Assembly: GCF_000718095.1 (NCBI RefSeq)
Contig: NZ_JOEI01000001.1
Location: forward strand, 124,001 to 188,000
Source: Streptomyces scopuliridis RB72
Lineage (GTDB): Bacteria > Actinomycetota > Actinomycetes > Streptomycetales > Streptomycetaceae
Direction of reading: 5' to 3'
DNA length: 64,000 bases
This document shows, one piece after another, positions 16,884 through 24,657 of this stretch (the stretch's first letter is position 1; each line of letters begins with the position of its first letter). The notes under the pieces are model-generated. The model did no database searches. It saw only the letters and a program-made list of their open reading frames with translations, and was not told the DNA's origin. A program made the translations under genes and the position numbers.

Positions 16884-18311
16884 TTGACCACCGAGCTGCT
16901 GGCACCTCTCGATCTGGCCTTCTGGCATCTCGAATCCGCGGACCATCCCATGCACCTCGGCGCGCTCGCGGTCTTCACCGCGGCGCCCGGCACGGCCGGC
17001 GGAGCGGGCGTGCTGGAGCTGCTCGCCGCGCGCGCCGCCGCCATCCCCCGGCTCAGGATGCGGGTACGGGACGTCTGGCTGCCCGTCGGCGGCGCGGCCT
17101 GGGCGGTGCACAAGGAGTTCGACGTGCGCCGGCATGTGCGCCGGCTGCCGCTGTCCGAGGGGGAGTTCGCGACGGAGGCGGCGCGGCTGGCCGGGGAGTT
17201 GATGGAACGTCCGCTGGAACGCGGCATTCCGCCATGGGAGATGTATGTCCTGACGGCGGAAGGCGACGGCGGTGGCGGCGCGGGAGGGGAAGCGGCGGGC
17301 GGCGGCCGGCCCTTCGCCGTCCTGGTGAAGCTGCACCACGCGCTGGCCGACGGCATCCGCGCCGTCGCCATCGGCGCCGGCATCTTCGACCAGATCGCCG
17401 ACGCGCGGGCGGCCGGGGGCCGCCGGGCGCGCCCGGTGCCGCCCCGGTCCTGGCTGCCCGGCCCCTGGCAGGTGGCCGGGCTGGCCAGGGGCCGGATCGA
17501 GGAACTGGGCCGCGCGGTCGGAATCGGCGCCTCGGTCGTACGGGCCAGCCGGCTCGACCCGCGCGGTACGCCCGCGCTCACCGCCGGATCCAGCGGCACA
17601 CGGCGGCTGGCCACCGCCCTGCTCGATCTGGAGGACGTCCAGCGGATCCGCAGGGCCGCGGGCGGCACGGCCAACGATGTCCTTCTCGCGACGGTGGCCG
17701 GCGCGCTGCGCCGCTGGATGCTCGAACGGGGCGAGCCGCTGCCCGCCGCCGCGCCGCGCGCGCTCGTGCCGGTCTCCCGGCGCCGACCGGGCAGTCCGCC
17801 CGGCTCAGGCAACAGGCTCTCCGCCTATCTCCTCGCCCTGCCGCTCGCCGAGGCCGACCCCCGGGCCAGGCTCGCCGCCGTACGCCGGGGCATGGACCGC
17901 AACAAGTCCGACGGACCCTCGCGCGGGGCCGGCGCGGTGGCCGTCCTCGCGGACCAACTGCCGCCGCTCGCCCACCGGCTCGGGGCGCCCCTCGCCGGCA
18001 GTGCGGCCAGAATGCTCTTCGACATCCTGGTGACGAGCGTCCCGCTGCCGCGCTCGACGCTCTCGCTCGGGGGCTGCCCGCTGCGTGAGGTGTATCCGAT
18101 GGCGCCGCTCGCCCGTGGACAGTCCCTGGCGGTGGCGCTGTCCACCTACGGCGGGCGGGTGCATGTGGGGCTGGTCGCCGACGGCAAGGCCGTGCCGGAT
18201 CTCGACCGGCTGGCGCGCGGGATGACCGACGAACTGCGGGAGCTGCTCCGGGTCACCGGGCCGAGCGGCCGGATCCGCTCCACCGACTCCGCCCGAGCGG
18301 CCCACAGGTAG
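16884..18311 (+). CDS. Wax ester synthase/diacylglycerol acyltransferase (WS/DGAT)
   Basis: A 475-residue acyltransferase that uses acyl-CoA to esterify diacylglycerol or fatty alcohols, the last step of storage-lipid formation at the membrane. The family start LLAPLDLAFWHLESADHPMHLGALAVF is intact, and the catalytic HHxxxDG motif is His151-His152-Ala-Leu-Ala-Asp156-Gly. The distal motif NDVLLATVAGALRRWM is present. TTG 16884 was chosen because it begins exactly at the family N-terminus (LTTELLAPLD); an upstream open stretch has no homology. Glycine-rich insertions near residues 120-140 are low complexity. Other family members make polyketide-like or mycolate-like esters, so the substrate is not fixed. 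Confidence 0.88.
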   Translation: MTTELLAPLDLAFWHLESADHPMHLGALAVFTAAPGTAGGAGVLELLAARAAAIPRLRMRVRDVWLPVGGAAWAVHKEFDVRRHVRRLPLSEGEFATEAARLAGELMERPLERGIPPWEMYVLTAEGDGGGGAGGEAAGGGRPFAVLVKLHHALADGIRAVAIGAGIFDQIADARAAGGRRARPVPPRSWLPGPWQVAGLARGRIEELGRAVGIGASVVRASRLDPRGTPALTAGSSGTRRLATALLDLEDVQRIRRAAGGTANDVLLATVAGALRRWMLERGEPLPAAAPRALVPVSRRRPGSPPGSGNRLSAYLLALPLAEADPRARLAAVRRGMDRNKSDGPSRGAGAVAVLADQLPPLAHRLGAPLAGSAARMLFDILVTSVPLPRSTLSLGGCPLREVYPMAPLARGQSLAVALSTYGGRVHVGLVADGKAVPDLDRLARGMTDELRELLRVTGPSGRIRSTDSARAAHR

Positions 18312-18371
18312 CCGTAGAGAGCCCTGCGGAAACCTGAGAGATCGGACAGCTGGATGCGAACTTCCCGCAGA

Positions 18372-18391
18372 TAGCTGCTTCTAGCTGCTTC
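18372..18391 (+). repeat. TAGCTGCTTC tandem duplication
   Basis: Two exact 10-bp copies, 18372-18381 and 18382-18391, immediately upstream of the -35-like TTGACG (18399-18404) of the sugar operon. Confidence 0.45.
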
Positions 18392-18416
18392 ATGAGTGTT
18401 GACGCGTTCAGTCATC

Positions 18417-18432
18417 CGATGAATATTCATCG
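18417..18432 (+). promoter_or_regulatory. Perfect 16-bp palindromic operator over the -10 of the sugar operon
   Basis: CGATGAAT/ATTCATCG is a perfect palindrome. TTGACG at 18399-18404 placed 17 nt upstream gives a -10 (AATATT, 18422-18427) inside it, so a bound repressor would block transcription. No regulator gene is adjacent. Confidence 0.6.
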
Positions 18433-18500
18433 TGATCGGCATGGTGATCGCCCTCGGCCGGGGGCGGTCGGCAGCGGCTACATCGGGAGGCGGCAACGGT

Positions 18501-19517
18501 ATGCGGCACACCACGCTCGGACACGGAACGGTCGGGGTGACCGGACTCTCCTTCGGGGCGGCCGGGATCGGCAATCTCTACACCCCCGTCGGACCGGAGC
18601 AGGCCGCCGCGGCGGTGGACGCCGCCTGGGACGCGGGCATCCGGTCCTTCGACACCGCGCCGCACTACGGATTGGGGCTCTCCGAGCGGCGGCTCGGCGA
18701 GGCGCTGCGCGACCGGCCGCGCGGCGCGTACACCCTCTCCACCAAGGTGGGCCGATTGCTCGTCCCGGTGTCCGGCGCCGAACCCGTCGGCGACGATCTC
18801 GCCCATGGCTTCGCCGTACCCGCCACGCACCGCCGCGTCTGGGACTTCAGCGCGGACGGGGTACGCCGCTCCATCGAGGACAGCCTCCGGCGGCTCGGCG
18901 CGGACCGTATCGACATCGTCTACCTGCACGACCCCGACGATCACGCGGAGGAAGCCTTCCAGCAGGCGTATCCGGCGCTGGAGCGGCTGCGCGCCGAGGG
19001 GGTCGTCGGGGCGATCGGCGCCGGGATGAACCAGACGGCGATGCTCACCCGCTTCCTCCGCGACACGGACGCCGATGTCGTGCTGTGCGCCGGCCGCTTC
19101 ACCCTGCTCGACCAGTCGGCGCTCACCGAGTTGCTGCCCGAGGCCCTCGCGCGCGGCAGGAGCGTGGTCGTCGGCGGGGTCTTCAACTCCGGGCTGCTCG
19201 CCGACCCGCGCCCCGGCGCGACCTACGACTACACCGCCGCTTCGCCCGAGTTGCTCGACAGGGCCCTGCGGATGGACGCCGTCACCCGGCGGTACGGAGT
19301 GCCCCTGCGCGCCGCGGCCCTGCACTACCCGTCGCGTCATCCGGCTGTCGCCAGTGTGCTGGTCGGCGCCCGTTCCGCGGCGGAGGTACGCGACGCGGCC
19401 GAACTGGCCGCCCGTACCGTCCCCGACGACCTGTGGGCCGAACTGCGTGCCGAAGGACTGCTGACCGAAGGACCGCTCACTGAAGGACCGCTGAACGAGG
19501 ACGGAGTGCTGTCATGA
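18501..19517 (+). CDS. Aldo/keto reductase, probable L-fucose (or D-threo-aldose) dehydrogenase
   Basis: A 338-residue NAD(P)-dependent TIM-barrel enzyme. AKR landmarks: FDTAPHYGLGLSERRLG with the catalytic Asp and Tyr, STKVGR with the Lys, VYLHDPDD with the His, and a C-terminal VGARSAAEVRDAAEL cofactor loop. With a mutarotase and a sugar lactonase directly downstream, it most likely oxidises L-fucose or a related aldose to the 1,5-lactone. ATG 18501 has GGGAGG 10 nt upstream. Its stop overlaps the mutarotase ATG by 4 nt. The extreme C-terminus has short imperfect repeats (LLTEGPLTEGPLNEDG). Confidence 0.87.
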   Translation: MRHTTLGHGTVGVTGLSFGAAGIGNLYTPVGPEQAAAAVDAAWDAGIRSFDTAPHYGLGLSERRLGEALRDRPRGAYTLSTKVGRLLVPVSGAEPVGDDLAHGFAVPATHRRVWDFSADGVRRSIEDSLRRLGADRIDIVYLHDPDDHAEEAFQQAYPALERLRAEGVVGAIGAGMNQTAMLTRFLRDTDADVVLCAGRFTLLDQSALTELLPEALARGRSVVVGGVFNSGLLADPRPGATYDYTAASPELLDRALRMDAVTRRYGVPLRAAALHYPSRHPAVASVLVGARSAAEVRDAAELAARTVPDDLWAELRAEGLLTEGPLTEGPLNEDGVLS

Positions 19518-19828
19518 GGGTCGCCCTGCACACCAGGGTCCGCGCCGACCGGGTCGGGGAGTACGAGGCGGCGCACCGCGAGGTGCCCGCCGAGCTCACC
19601 GCCGCGATCCGCGCCGCGGGCGCCACCTCCTGGACGATCTGGCGCAGCGGCACCGATCTCTTCCATCTGCTGGAGTGCGAGGACTACCCCCGTCTGCTGG
19701 CCGAGCTGGACCAACTCCCGGTCAATGTCGCCTGGCAGGCCCGGATGGCCGAGCTGCTCGATGTCGTGCACGACTACTCCGCGGCCGGCGCCGGCGCCGG
19801 ACTGCCCGTCGTCTGGGAGCTGTCATGA
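19514..19828 (+). CDS. L-rhamnose/L-fucose mutarotase (DUF718 family)
   Basis: A 104-residue cytoplasmic protein that interconverts alpha and beta anomers of a 6-deoxyhexose. The family signature is complete: MRVALHTRVRADRVGEYEAAH, the WTIWRSGTDLFHLLECEDY core with substrate-contacting Trp and His, and VNVAWQARMAELLD. It sits between the dehydrogenase and the lactonase, overlapping each by 4 nt, which suits a pathway in which only one anomer is oxidised. Full length for the family. Confidence 0.9.
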   Translation: MRVALHTRVRADRVGEYEAAHREVPAELTAAIRAAGATSWTIWRSGTDLFHLLECEDYPRLLAELDQLPVNVAWQARMAELLDVVHDYSAAGAGAGLPVVWELS

Positions 19829-20676
19829 CACCGCCGGGCGTGATCGACGCCCACCACCACATCTGGGATCTGTCCGTACGCGACCAGGACTGGATCACCG
19901 GCCCGGCCATGGCTCCCCTCCGCCGGAACTTCACCCTCGCGGACCTGGACGCCGAGACCCGGGCCGCCGGGGTGTCCGCGACCGTGCTCGTCCAGACCAT
20001 CGGGGTCCCCGAGGAGACCCCCGAGTTCCTTGCCGCCGCGGACGGGAGCGCCCTCGTCGGGGGCGTCGTCGGCTGGACCGATCTCACCGCGCCCGGGGTC
20101 GCGGACACCCTCGCCGCGCTGCGCGAACTGCCCGGCGGCGACCGGCTGGTGGGGATACGCCATCAGGTGCAGGGGGAGCCCGACCCGGAGTGGCTGCTGC
20201 GCCCGGACGTACGCCGCGGTCTGGCCGCCGTCGCCGCCGCCGGACTCGTGTACGACCTGGTCATCCTGGAGCACCAGCTGCCCGCCGCCACGAAGGCCGC
20301 CGAACTGCTGCCGGGACTCACCTTCGTCCTCGACCATCTCGGCAAGCCGCCGATCGCCGGGGGAGCGACGGAGCCGTGGGCGGGCCTGGTCAGGGAGCTG
20401 GCCGCGCGGCCGAACACCGTCTGCAAGCTCTCCGGGATGGTCACCGAGGCCGCCTGGGACTCCTGGACGGCCGAGGGGCTGCGTCCGTACGCCGACACCG
20501 TCCTCGACGCCTTCGGGCCCGAACGGCTGATGTTCGGCTCCGACTGGCCGGTGTGCCGGCTGGCCGCCACGTACGGAGAGGTCCTCGACGCGGCGCGCAC
20601 CGTGACGGACGGACTGAGCGAGAACGAGCGCGACGCGGTCTTCCGGGACACCGCGCGGCGCGTCTACGCCCTCTGA
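19825..20676 (+). CDS. Amidohydrolase, probable L-fucono-1,5-lactonase
   Basis: A 283-residue metal-dependent hydrolase of the amidohydrolase_2 type. It opens with the metal motif VIDAHHHIWDL, has GIRHQVQGEPDPEWL, then LTFVLDHLGKPPI, the CKLSGMVTEA strand and the C-terminal LMFGSDWPVC with the conserved Asp. These are hallmarks of the COG3618 fuconolactonase/rhamnonolactonase group. It hydrolyses the lactone made by the upstream dehydrogenase to the aldonate. No dehydratase or aldolase for the rest of the route is nearby. The 3' end overlaps the convergent hydrolase by 13 nt. Confidence 0.88.
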   Translation: MTPPGVIDAHHHIWDLSVRDQDWITGPAMAPLRRNFTLADLDAETRAAGVSATVLVQTIGVPEETPEFLAAADGSALVGGVVGWTDLTAPGVADTLAALRELPGGDRLVGIRHQVQGEPDPEWLLRPDVRRGLAAVAAAGLVYDLVILEHQLPAATKAAELLPGLTFVLDHLGKPPIAGGATEPWAGLVRELAARPNTVCKLSGMVTEAAWDSWTAEGLRPYADTVLDAFGPERLMFGSDWPVCRLAATYGEVLDAARTVTDGLSENERDAVFRDTARRVYAL

Positions 20677-21383
20677 ACCGGGTCGGTCCCGTCCTCGGCC
20701 GGCTCGGGGAAGGCATGGCGCACCGGGCAGGGGAAGGGCTCCATGCCCAGCAGGGCGGTGACCGAGTGGGTGGCCAGCGTGTGCCAGGTGCGCGGGCTGC
20801 GCAGCATCGCGTGATCGCCGCCGGGCAGCAGTACGGCACACGCCTCGGCGCCCGCCGCACGGGCGCGGGCGGCCAGCTCGACGCTGCCGCGCGGATTCGT
20901 GACCCGGTCACGGTCGCCGTGCAGCAGCACCGTCCTGCGGCCCGCCAGCTGCTCCACCGGCTCGCCCGGCGGGCACCAGGGCGCGAGCCCCACCACCCCG
21001 CTGACCAGGTCATGTCCGGCGGCGGCCAGCGCGGCCCGGCCGCCCATCGAGTGTCCTACGAGCACGACGGGCACGGGACCGACCAGGGGCTCCAGCTCGT
21101 CGAGCGCCCGGCGGGTGTCGCGCGCCGCGTCGGCCCGGCTGCCGTTCCACCCCCGGCAGCGGTAGCGCACCCGGCCCACCACCACGTCGTATCCGTCGGT
21201 GGCCCGTAGCACCGCGCGGGTGAACGGCCACATCCGGGCGCTCGGCAGACTCAGCCGGGCCGGCGGCTCGATGCCCTCCTCGCGCCCGCCGTGCAGCAGC
21301 AGGACGACGGCGCGTGGCCGCGCGGCGGTTCTGTCGAGAACGAGAGCGGGCTGGACGGCGGCTCGGCGATCGCGTACGGGCAC
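20664..21383 (-). CDS. Alpha/beta hydrolase (dienelactone hydrolase-like)
   Basis: A 239-residue alpha/beta hydrolase. The oxyanion region reads VVLLLHGG, the nucleophile elbow VVLVGHSMGGRAAL (Ser), the acid is in LHGDRDRVTNP and the His in LLPGGDHAMLRS. GTG 21383 was chosen: translation then begins VPVRDRRAAVQPAL, and GGAAGG is close upstream. The natural substrate is unknown. It is divergent from the Fpg/Nei gene across 162 nt and convergent with the lactonase. Confidence 0.82.
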   Translation of the reverse strand: MPVRDRRAAVQPALVLDRTAARPRAVVLLLHGGREEGIEPPARLSLPSARMWPFTRAVLRATDGYDVVVGRVRYRCRGWNGSRADAARDTRRALDELEPLVGPVPVVLVGHSMGGRAALAAAGHDLVSGVVGLAPWCPPGEPVEQLAGRRTVLLHGDRDRVTNPRGSVELAARARAAGAEACAVLLPGGDHAMLRSPRTWHTLATHSVTALLGMEPFPCPVRHAFPEPAEDGTDPVQRA

Positions 21384-21533
21384 GTGGGCCTTCCTTCCGA
21401 CGGCGGGAGCCCGGAGGCTGTCCGGGGCACCTCTGGCGGGGCTGCTCCATGAACGATCCGGCGAACGGATTCGTCGCCGCGCCGCCCGGGGAATGCCCGA
21501 CCGGCCCGCCGGGCGTTCGCACGGCCCCTGCGG

Positions 21534-21539
21534 CACCCT
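21534..21539 (+). promoter_or_regulatory. Leaderless-type -10 (CACCCT) for the Fpg/Nei gene
   Basis: CACCCT ends 6 nt before the ATG at 21546 and there is no ribosome site between them. Confidence 0.35.
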
Positions 21540-21545
21540 GGACGC

Positions 21546-22421
21546 ATGCCGGAAGTACCCGAAGTCGAAGCGCTGCGAGAGTTCCTCGACGGCCAGCTGG
21601 TGGGCAAGGAGATCGTCCGTGTGCTGCCACTGACCATCAATGTGCTCAAAACATACGATCCGCCTCTCTCCGCACTGGAGGGCGCCACGGTCACCGCCAT
21701 CGCCCGCCACGGCAAGTATCTCGACATCGTCGCGCGTGATGCCGGGGACGGCGAACTGCATCTCGCCCTCCATCTCGCCCGCGCGGGCTGGCTGCGCTGG
21801 AAGGACTCGTTCCCGGCGACGCCCCCGAGGCCGGGCAAGGGGCCGCTCGCGCTGCGCACCGTCCTCAGCGAGGGGGACGGGTTCGATCTCACCGAGGCGG
21901 GCACCACCAAGCGTCTCGCCGTGCATCTCGTACACGATCCCGCGGAGGTCCCCGGGATCGCGCGGCTCGGCCCCGACCCGCTCGACGACTCCTTCGACCG
22001 CGCCGCGTTGGCCCGGCTGCTCGCGGGGGAACACCGGCAGATCAAGGGCGCGCTGCGGGACCAGCGGCTGATCGCCGGCATCGGCAACGCCTACAGCGAC
22101 GAGATTCTGCACGCGGCGAAGATGTCGCCGTTCAAGCCGGTGAAGAACCTCTCCGAGGACGAGATCACCACGCTCTACGAGGCGCTGCGCGGCACGCTGC
22201 GCGAGGCCGTCGAGCGCTCGCGCGGAGTGGCGGCGGGGCGGCTCAAGGCGGAGAAGAAGAGCGGGCTGCGGGTACACGGCCGTACCGGTGAATCCTGTCC
22301 CGTCTGCGGCGACACCATCCGCGAGGTCTCCTTCAGCGACTCCTCGCTCCAGTACTGCCCCACCTGCCAGACGGGCGGGAAGCCGCTCGCCGACCGCAGG
22401 ATGTCGCGGCTCCTCAAGTGA
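21546..22421 (+). CDS. Fpg/Nei-family DNA glycosylase
   Basis: A 291-residue base-excision repair glycosylase/AP lyase. The N-terminus MPEVPEVEAL keeps the catalytic Pro-Glu after Met removal, though the family norm is PELPEVE. ARHGKYL, the helix-two-turn-helix with LIAGIGNAYSDEIL, and the C-terminal zinc finger (CPVCGDTIREV ... YCPTCQTGG) are all present. Actinomycete genomes carry several such paralogues (Fpg, Nei1, Nei2), so it may prefer oxidised pyrimidines rather than 8-oxoguanine. Its stop codon is the first triplet of a 12-bp tandem repeat. Confidence 0.9.
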   Translation: MPEVPEVEALREFLDGQLVGKEIVRVLPLTINVLKTYDPPLSALEGATVTAIARHGKYLDIVARDAGDGELHLALHLARAGWLRWKDSFPATPPRPGKGPLALRTVLSEGDGFDLTEAGTTKRLAVHLVHDPAEVPGIARLGPDPLDDSFDRAALARLLAGEHRQIKGALRDQRLIAGIGNAYSDEILHAAKMSPFKPVKNLSEDEITTLYEALRGTLREAVERSRGVAAGRLKAEKKSGLRVHGRTGESCPVCGDTIREVSFSDSSLQYCPTCQTGGKPLADRRMSRLLK

Positions 22422-22480
22422 GCGCCCTCCTGAGCGCCCTCCTGAGCGCCCTCCTGAGCGGCCTCGTGAGCGGCCTCTGA
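22419..22480 (+). repeat. 12-bp tandem repeat after the Fpg/Nei gene
   Basis: TGAGCGCCCTCC occurs three times exactly (22419, 22431, 22443), then TGAGCGGCCTCG (22455) and a shortened TGAGCGGCCTC ending in TGA. Each unit starts with TGA in the frame of the glycosylase stop, so readthrough would meet a stop every four codons. Confidence 0.7.
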
Positions 22481-22514
22481 CCCGGAGCGCGCCATCGCGC
22501 TCACCGGCCGGCCG

Positions 22515-23180
22515 TCATCGCCCGCCGATCGTCATCACCCGGCGGCCGTCCGAGGCCCGGACCTCGAAGTGGTCGATCTCGCTCGGCCGCAGCGCCGCGC
22601 CGCCCCGGGTGACCAGGGGTTCGGTGCCCCCCGCGTGCGCCGCCCAGGACGTCACGGTCTCCCTCGATCCGTCCCGCCCCACCGCGATCAGGGCGCAGGA
22701 GCCGGATTCACCGGACCGGACCAGTTCAAGGCCGATATCCGCCCCCCACGCCTTCTCCGCCGCCGTCACCACCGCCGCCGTCCCCGTCGACCGGTCCGAC
22801 GCGGTCCACCGGGCGGTCACCGGTGTGCCCGGATCCGCCGGGGGAGCCAGGGCGAGGACGGCGAGCGGCCCGCCCACCGCGAGCACCGCGGCCGCGGCCA
22901 CGAGCGCGAGCCGCCGTCCGAACTCCCGGCGCCGCCCCGCGGCGGTACGGCCGAGCAGCCCGGCCAGCAGCTCCGGACTCGCGGCGGTGAACGGCGCCAT
23001 GCCGGCGGGGGTGCGTCGCGCGTACGAGTCCAGCTGCTCTTTCACACCGCCGAATTCGGCCAGCAGCTCCGAGCAGCGCGGACAGTCCATCAGATGGTCC
23101 TCGAACCGGAAGGCGTCCGCGGCGTCGAGCACGCCCAGTGCGTAGGCGCCGGCATCACGATGGAGGTCCAAGGTCCGCAT
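22515..23180 (-). CDS. Zinc-finger anti-sigma factor-like membrane protein
   Basis: A 221-residue protein. The N-terminal zf-HC2/ZAS domain (about 1-60) has LHRDAGAYALGVLDAADAFRFEDHLMDCPRCSELL with the HxxxCxxC zinc ligands. A membrane helix follows at about 100-125 (LALVAAAAVLAVGGPLAVLALA), and an extracytoplasmic domain of about 90 residues with a Ser/Arg pattern seen in actinomycete RskA-like proteins. It would hold an ECF sigma factor at the membrane, but no sigma gene is adjacent. ATG 23180 is the preferred start; TTG 23216 in frame is possible. Neither has a clear ribosome site. Confidence 0.8.
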   Translation of the reverse strand: MRTLDLHRDAGAYALGVLDAADAFRFEDHLMDCPRCSELLAEFGGVKEQLDSYARRTPAGMAPFTAASPELLAGLLGRTAAGRRREFGRRLALVAAAAVLAVGGPLAVLALAPPADPGTPVTARWTASDRSTGTAAVVTAAEKAWGADIGLELVRSGESGSCALIAVGRDGSRETVTSWAAHAGGTEPLVTRGGAALRPSEIDHFEVRASDGRRVMTIGGR

Positions 23181-23250
23181 GCTGTCTGTTACGCAGCGGA
23201 ACGCTGAATGACTCAAGCCGCGGGAGTCCTTGTGCGCCGGCCACCGCCTG

Positions 23251-23320
23251 GGCCCTGTCCGGTCGATCTTCGTGGATCAGCGACGCCGCCGGCCCACGAA
23301 GATCGACCGGACAGGGCCTA
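23251..23320 (+). repeat. 25-bp perfect inverted repeat, member of a palindromic element family
   Basis: Arms 23251-23275 and 23294-23318 are exact reverse complements (begin GGCCCTGTCCGGTCGATC, end GACCGGACAGGGCC) with an 18-nt loop. The right end, 23298-23320, matches the right end of the element at 40064-40272 at 22 of 23 positions. It ends 12 nt before the LytTR regulator ATG. Confidence 0.85.
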
Positions 23321-23324
23321 AACT
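23319..23324 (+). promoter_or_regulatory. Leaderless-type -10 (TAAACT) for the LytTR regulator
   Basis: TAAACT is followed by 8 nt and the ATG at 23333, with no ribosome site. Its first two bases (TA) are the end of the palindromic element, so the insertion may have built or altered this promoter. Confidence 0.45.
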
Positions 23325-23332
23325 CCGGCGTC

Positions 23333-24082
23333 ATGCTGCGTGTACTGGCTGTGGACGACGAAGAACCGGCTCTGGAAGAGCTGCTGTACCTGCTCAGGGC
23401 CGACCCGCGGATCCGTGGCGCGGAGGGCGCCACCAGCGCGACGGAGGCGCTGCGGCGGATCGGCGCGGCGCTCGACGCGGGCCCCGACGACCCCGCCGCC
23501 ATCGATGTGGTCTTCCTCGACATCCATATGGCCGGGCTGACCGGCCTCGATGTCGCCCGGCTGCTGGCCGGCTTCGCCGAGCCGCCGCTGATCGTCTTCG
23601 TCACCGCCCATGAGGGCTTCGCCGTCCAGGCATTCGATCTGAAGGCCGTCGACTATGTCCTGAAGCCGGTCCGCAGGGAGCGGCTCGCCGAGGCGGTACG
23701 CCGGGTCGCCGAACTGGTGGGGGAGCGCGGTCCGGTCTCCGCCCCCGCCGCCGATCAGATAGCCGTCGAACTGGGCGGAGTGATGCGCTTCGTCGCCGTC
23801 GACGACATCGCCTACGCCGAGGCGCAGGGCGACTACGCGCGGCTGCACACCGACACCGGCAGCCATCTGGTCCGTATCCCCCTCACCACGCTGGAGGAGC
23901 GCTGGCGGGCCCGCGGCTTCGTACGGATCCACCGCCGCCATCTCGTCGCCCTCGCCCGGATCGATGAGCTACGGCTCGACGCGGGCGCGATGAGTGTCCG
24001 CGTCGGCGATGCCGAGCTGGCGGTCAGCAGGCGTCACGCCCGCGCGCTGCGGGATCTGCTGATGCGGCAGGGCGGCCGCTGA
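23333..24082 (+). CDS. LytTR-family response regulator
   Basis: A 249-residue cytoplasmic regulator. The receiver domain (about 1-120) has VDDEEPALEEL, the phospho-acceptor Asp in VVFLDIHMAG and the Lys in YVLKPVRRERL. A LytTR DNA-binding domain (about 140-245) follows with IAYAEAQGDYARLHTDTGSHLVRIPLTTLEERW and FVRIHRRHLVAL. LytTR regulators pair with LytS kinases; the LytS-type gene at 26204 is the likely partner, and the DUF485/symporter genes between them the likely target, as in the pyruvate-sensing BtsSR/YpdAB systems of other bacteria. A 25-bp palindrome sits immediately upstream. Confidence 0.9.
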   Translation: MLRVLAVDDEEPALEELLYLLRADPRIRGAEGATSATEALRRIGAALDAGPDDPAAIDVVFLDIHMAGLTGLDVARLLAGFAEPPLIVFVTAHEGFAVQAFDLKAVDYVLKPVRRERLAEAVRRVAELVGERGPVSAPAADQIAVELGGVMRFVAVDDIAYAEAQGDYARLHTDTGSHLVRIPLTTLEERWRARGFVRIHRRHLVALARIDELRLDAGAMSVRVGDAELAVSRRHARALRDLLMRQGGR

Positions 24083-24126
24083 CCAGGGCTTCCCTCGGGA
24101 TCACCGGGCTGCGTACACTCCGGGCC

Positions 24127-24217
24127 CTGGGCCCAGTCGGGCACATAGCGCCGTCCGCCCAGCGAGCGTGCGTGCCAGGCGTCGCGGGCCAGGCGGGATT
24201 TGCCCGACAGGGCCCAG
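24127..24217 (+). repeat. Shortened copy of the palindromic element
   Basis: Imperfect terminal arms CTGGGCCCAGTCGGGC (24127-24142) and GCCCGACAGGGCCCAG (24202-24217) pair at 15 of 16 positions. Inside, 24146-24160 is identical to 40082-40096 and 24162-24190 matches 40218-40246 at 26 of 29 positions, but the roughly 120 bp between those blocks in the longer copy is missing. It lies between the regulator and the DUF485 gene. Confidence 0.75.
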
Positions 24218-24279
24218 CACCCCGCCGGACCTGAAGACGGGCCGGGCGGGAAGGCGGAGAGCCGGAAAGGGGGACGGAC

Positions 24280-24657
24280 ATGACGGGGGAGCCCGCGTCC
24301 CGGCAGCCGGCGCCCCGGCGCGAGGTGGTCACCGGTGAGCCCCGTCGCGTACGTCCCCTGCCGCGCTACCGCGCCCAGGCCGAGATCGAGGAGCAGACCG
24401 CGCTCGGCGACGCCTATGTCCGCTCCCTGATGCGCAGTCAACTACGCGCCGGACTCACCGCGTTCGCGCTCCTCGCACTGGTCGCGGGCACGCTGCCGCT
24501 CGCCTTCGCCACCCTGCGCGACGCGACGGCGGTCTGGGTGGTGCTCGGCTTCGCCGCGTATCCGCTGCTCACCCTGCTCGCCTGGTGGTACGTGCGGCGC
24601 GCGGAGCGCAACGAACGCGACTTCGCCCGGCTCGTGAAGGGCCGGCCCGTTCCGTGA
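24280..24657 (+). CDS. DUF485 small membrane protein, symporter partner
   Basis: A 125-residue inner-membrane protein: a hydrophilic N-terminus of about 55 residues, two membrane helices (about 62-85, RAGLTAFALLALVAGTLPLAF, and 93-112, VWVVLGFAAYPLLTLLAWWYV), and a charged tail (RRAERNERDFARLVKG). DUF485 proteins are encoded just before sodium:solute symporters of the ActP type, as here, and are presumed accessory subunits. ATG 24280 follows GGGGGA with a 6-nt gap. Its stop overlaps the symporter GTG (GTGA). Confidence 0.82.
   Translation: MTGEPASRQPAPRREVVTGEPRRVRPLPRYRAQAEIEEQTALGDAYVRSLMRSQLRAGLTAFALLALVAGTLPLAFATLRDATAVWVVLGFAAYPLLTLLAWWYVRRAERNERDFARLVKGRPVP

Noticed and set aside
22419..22480. 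Possible CRISPR-like array
   Set aside because: 12-bp tandem units without unique spacers; no cas genes.
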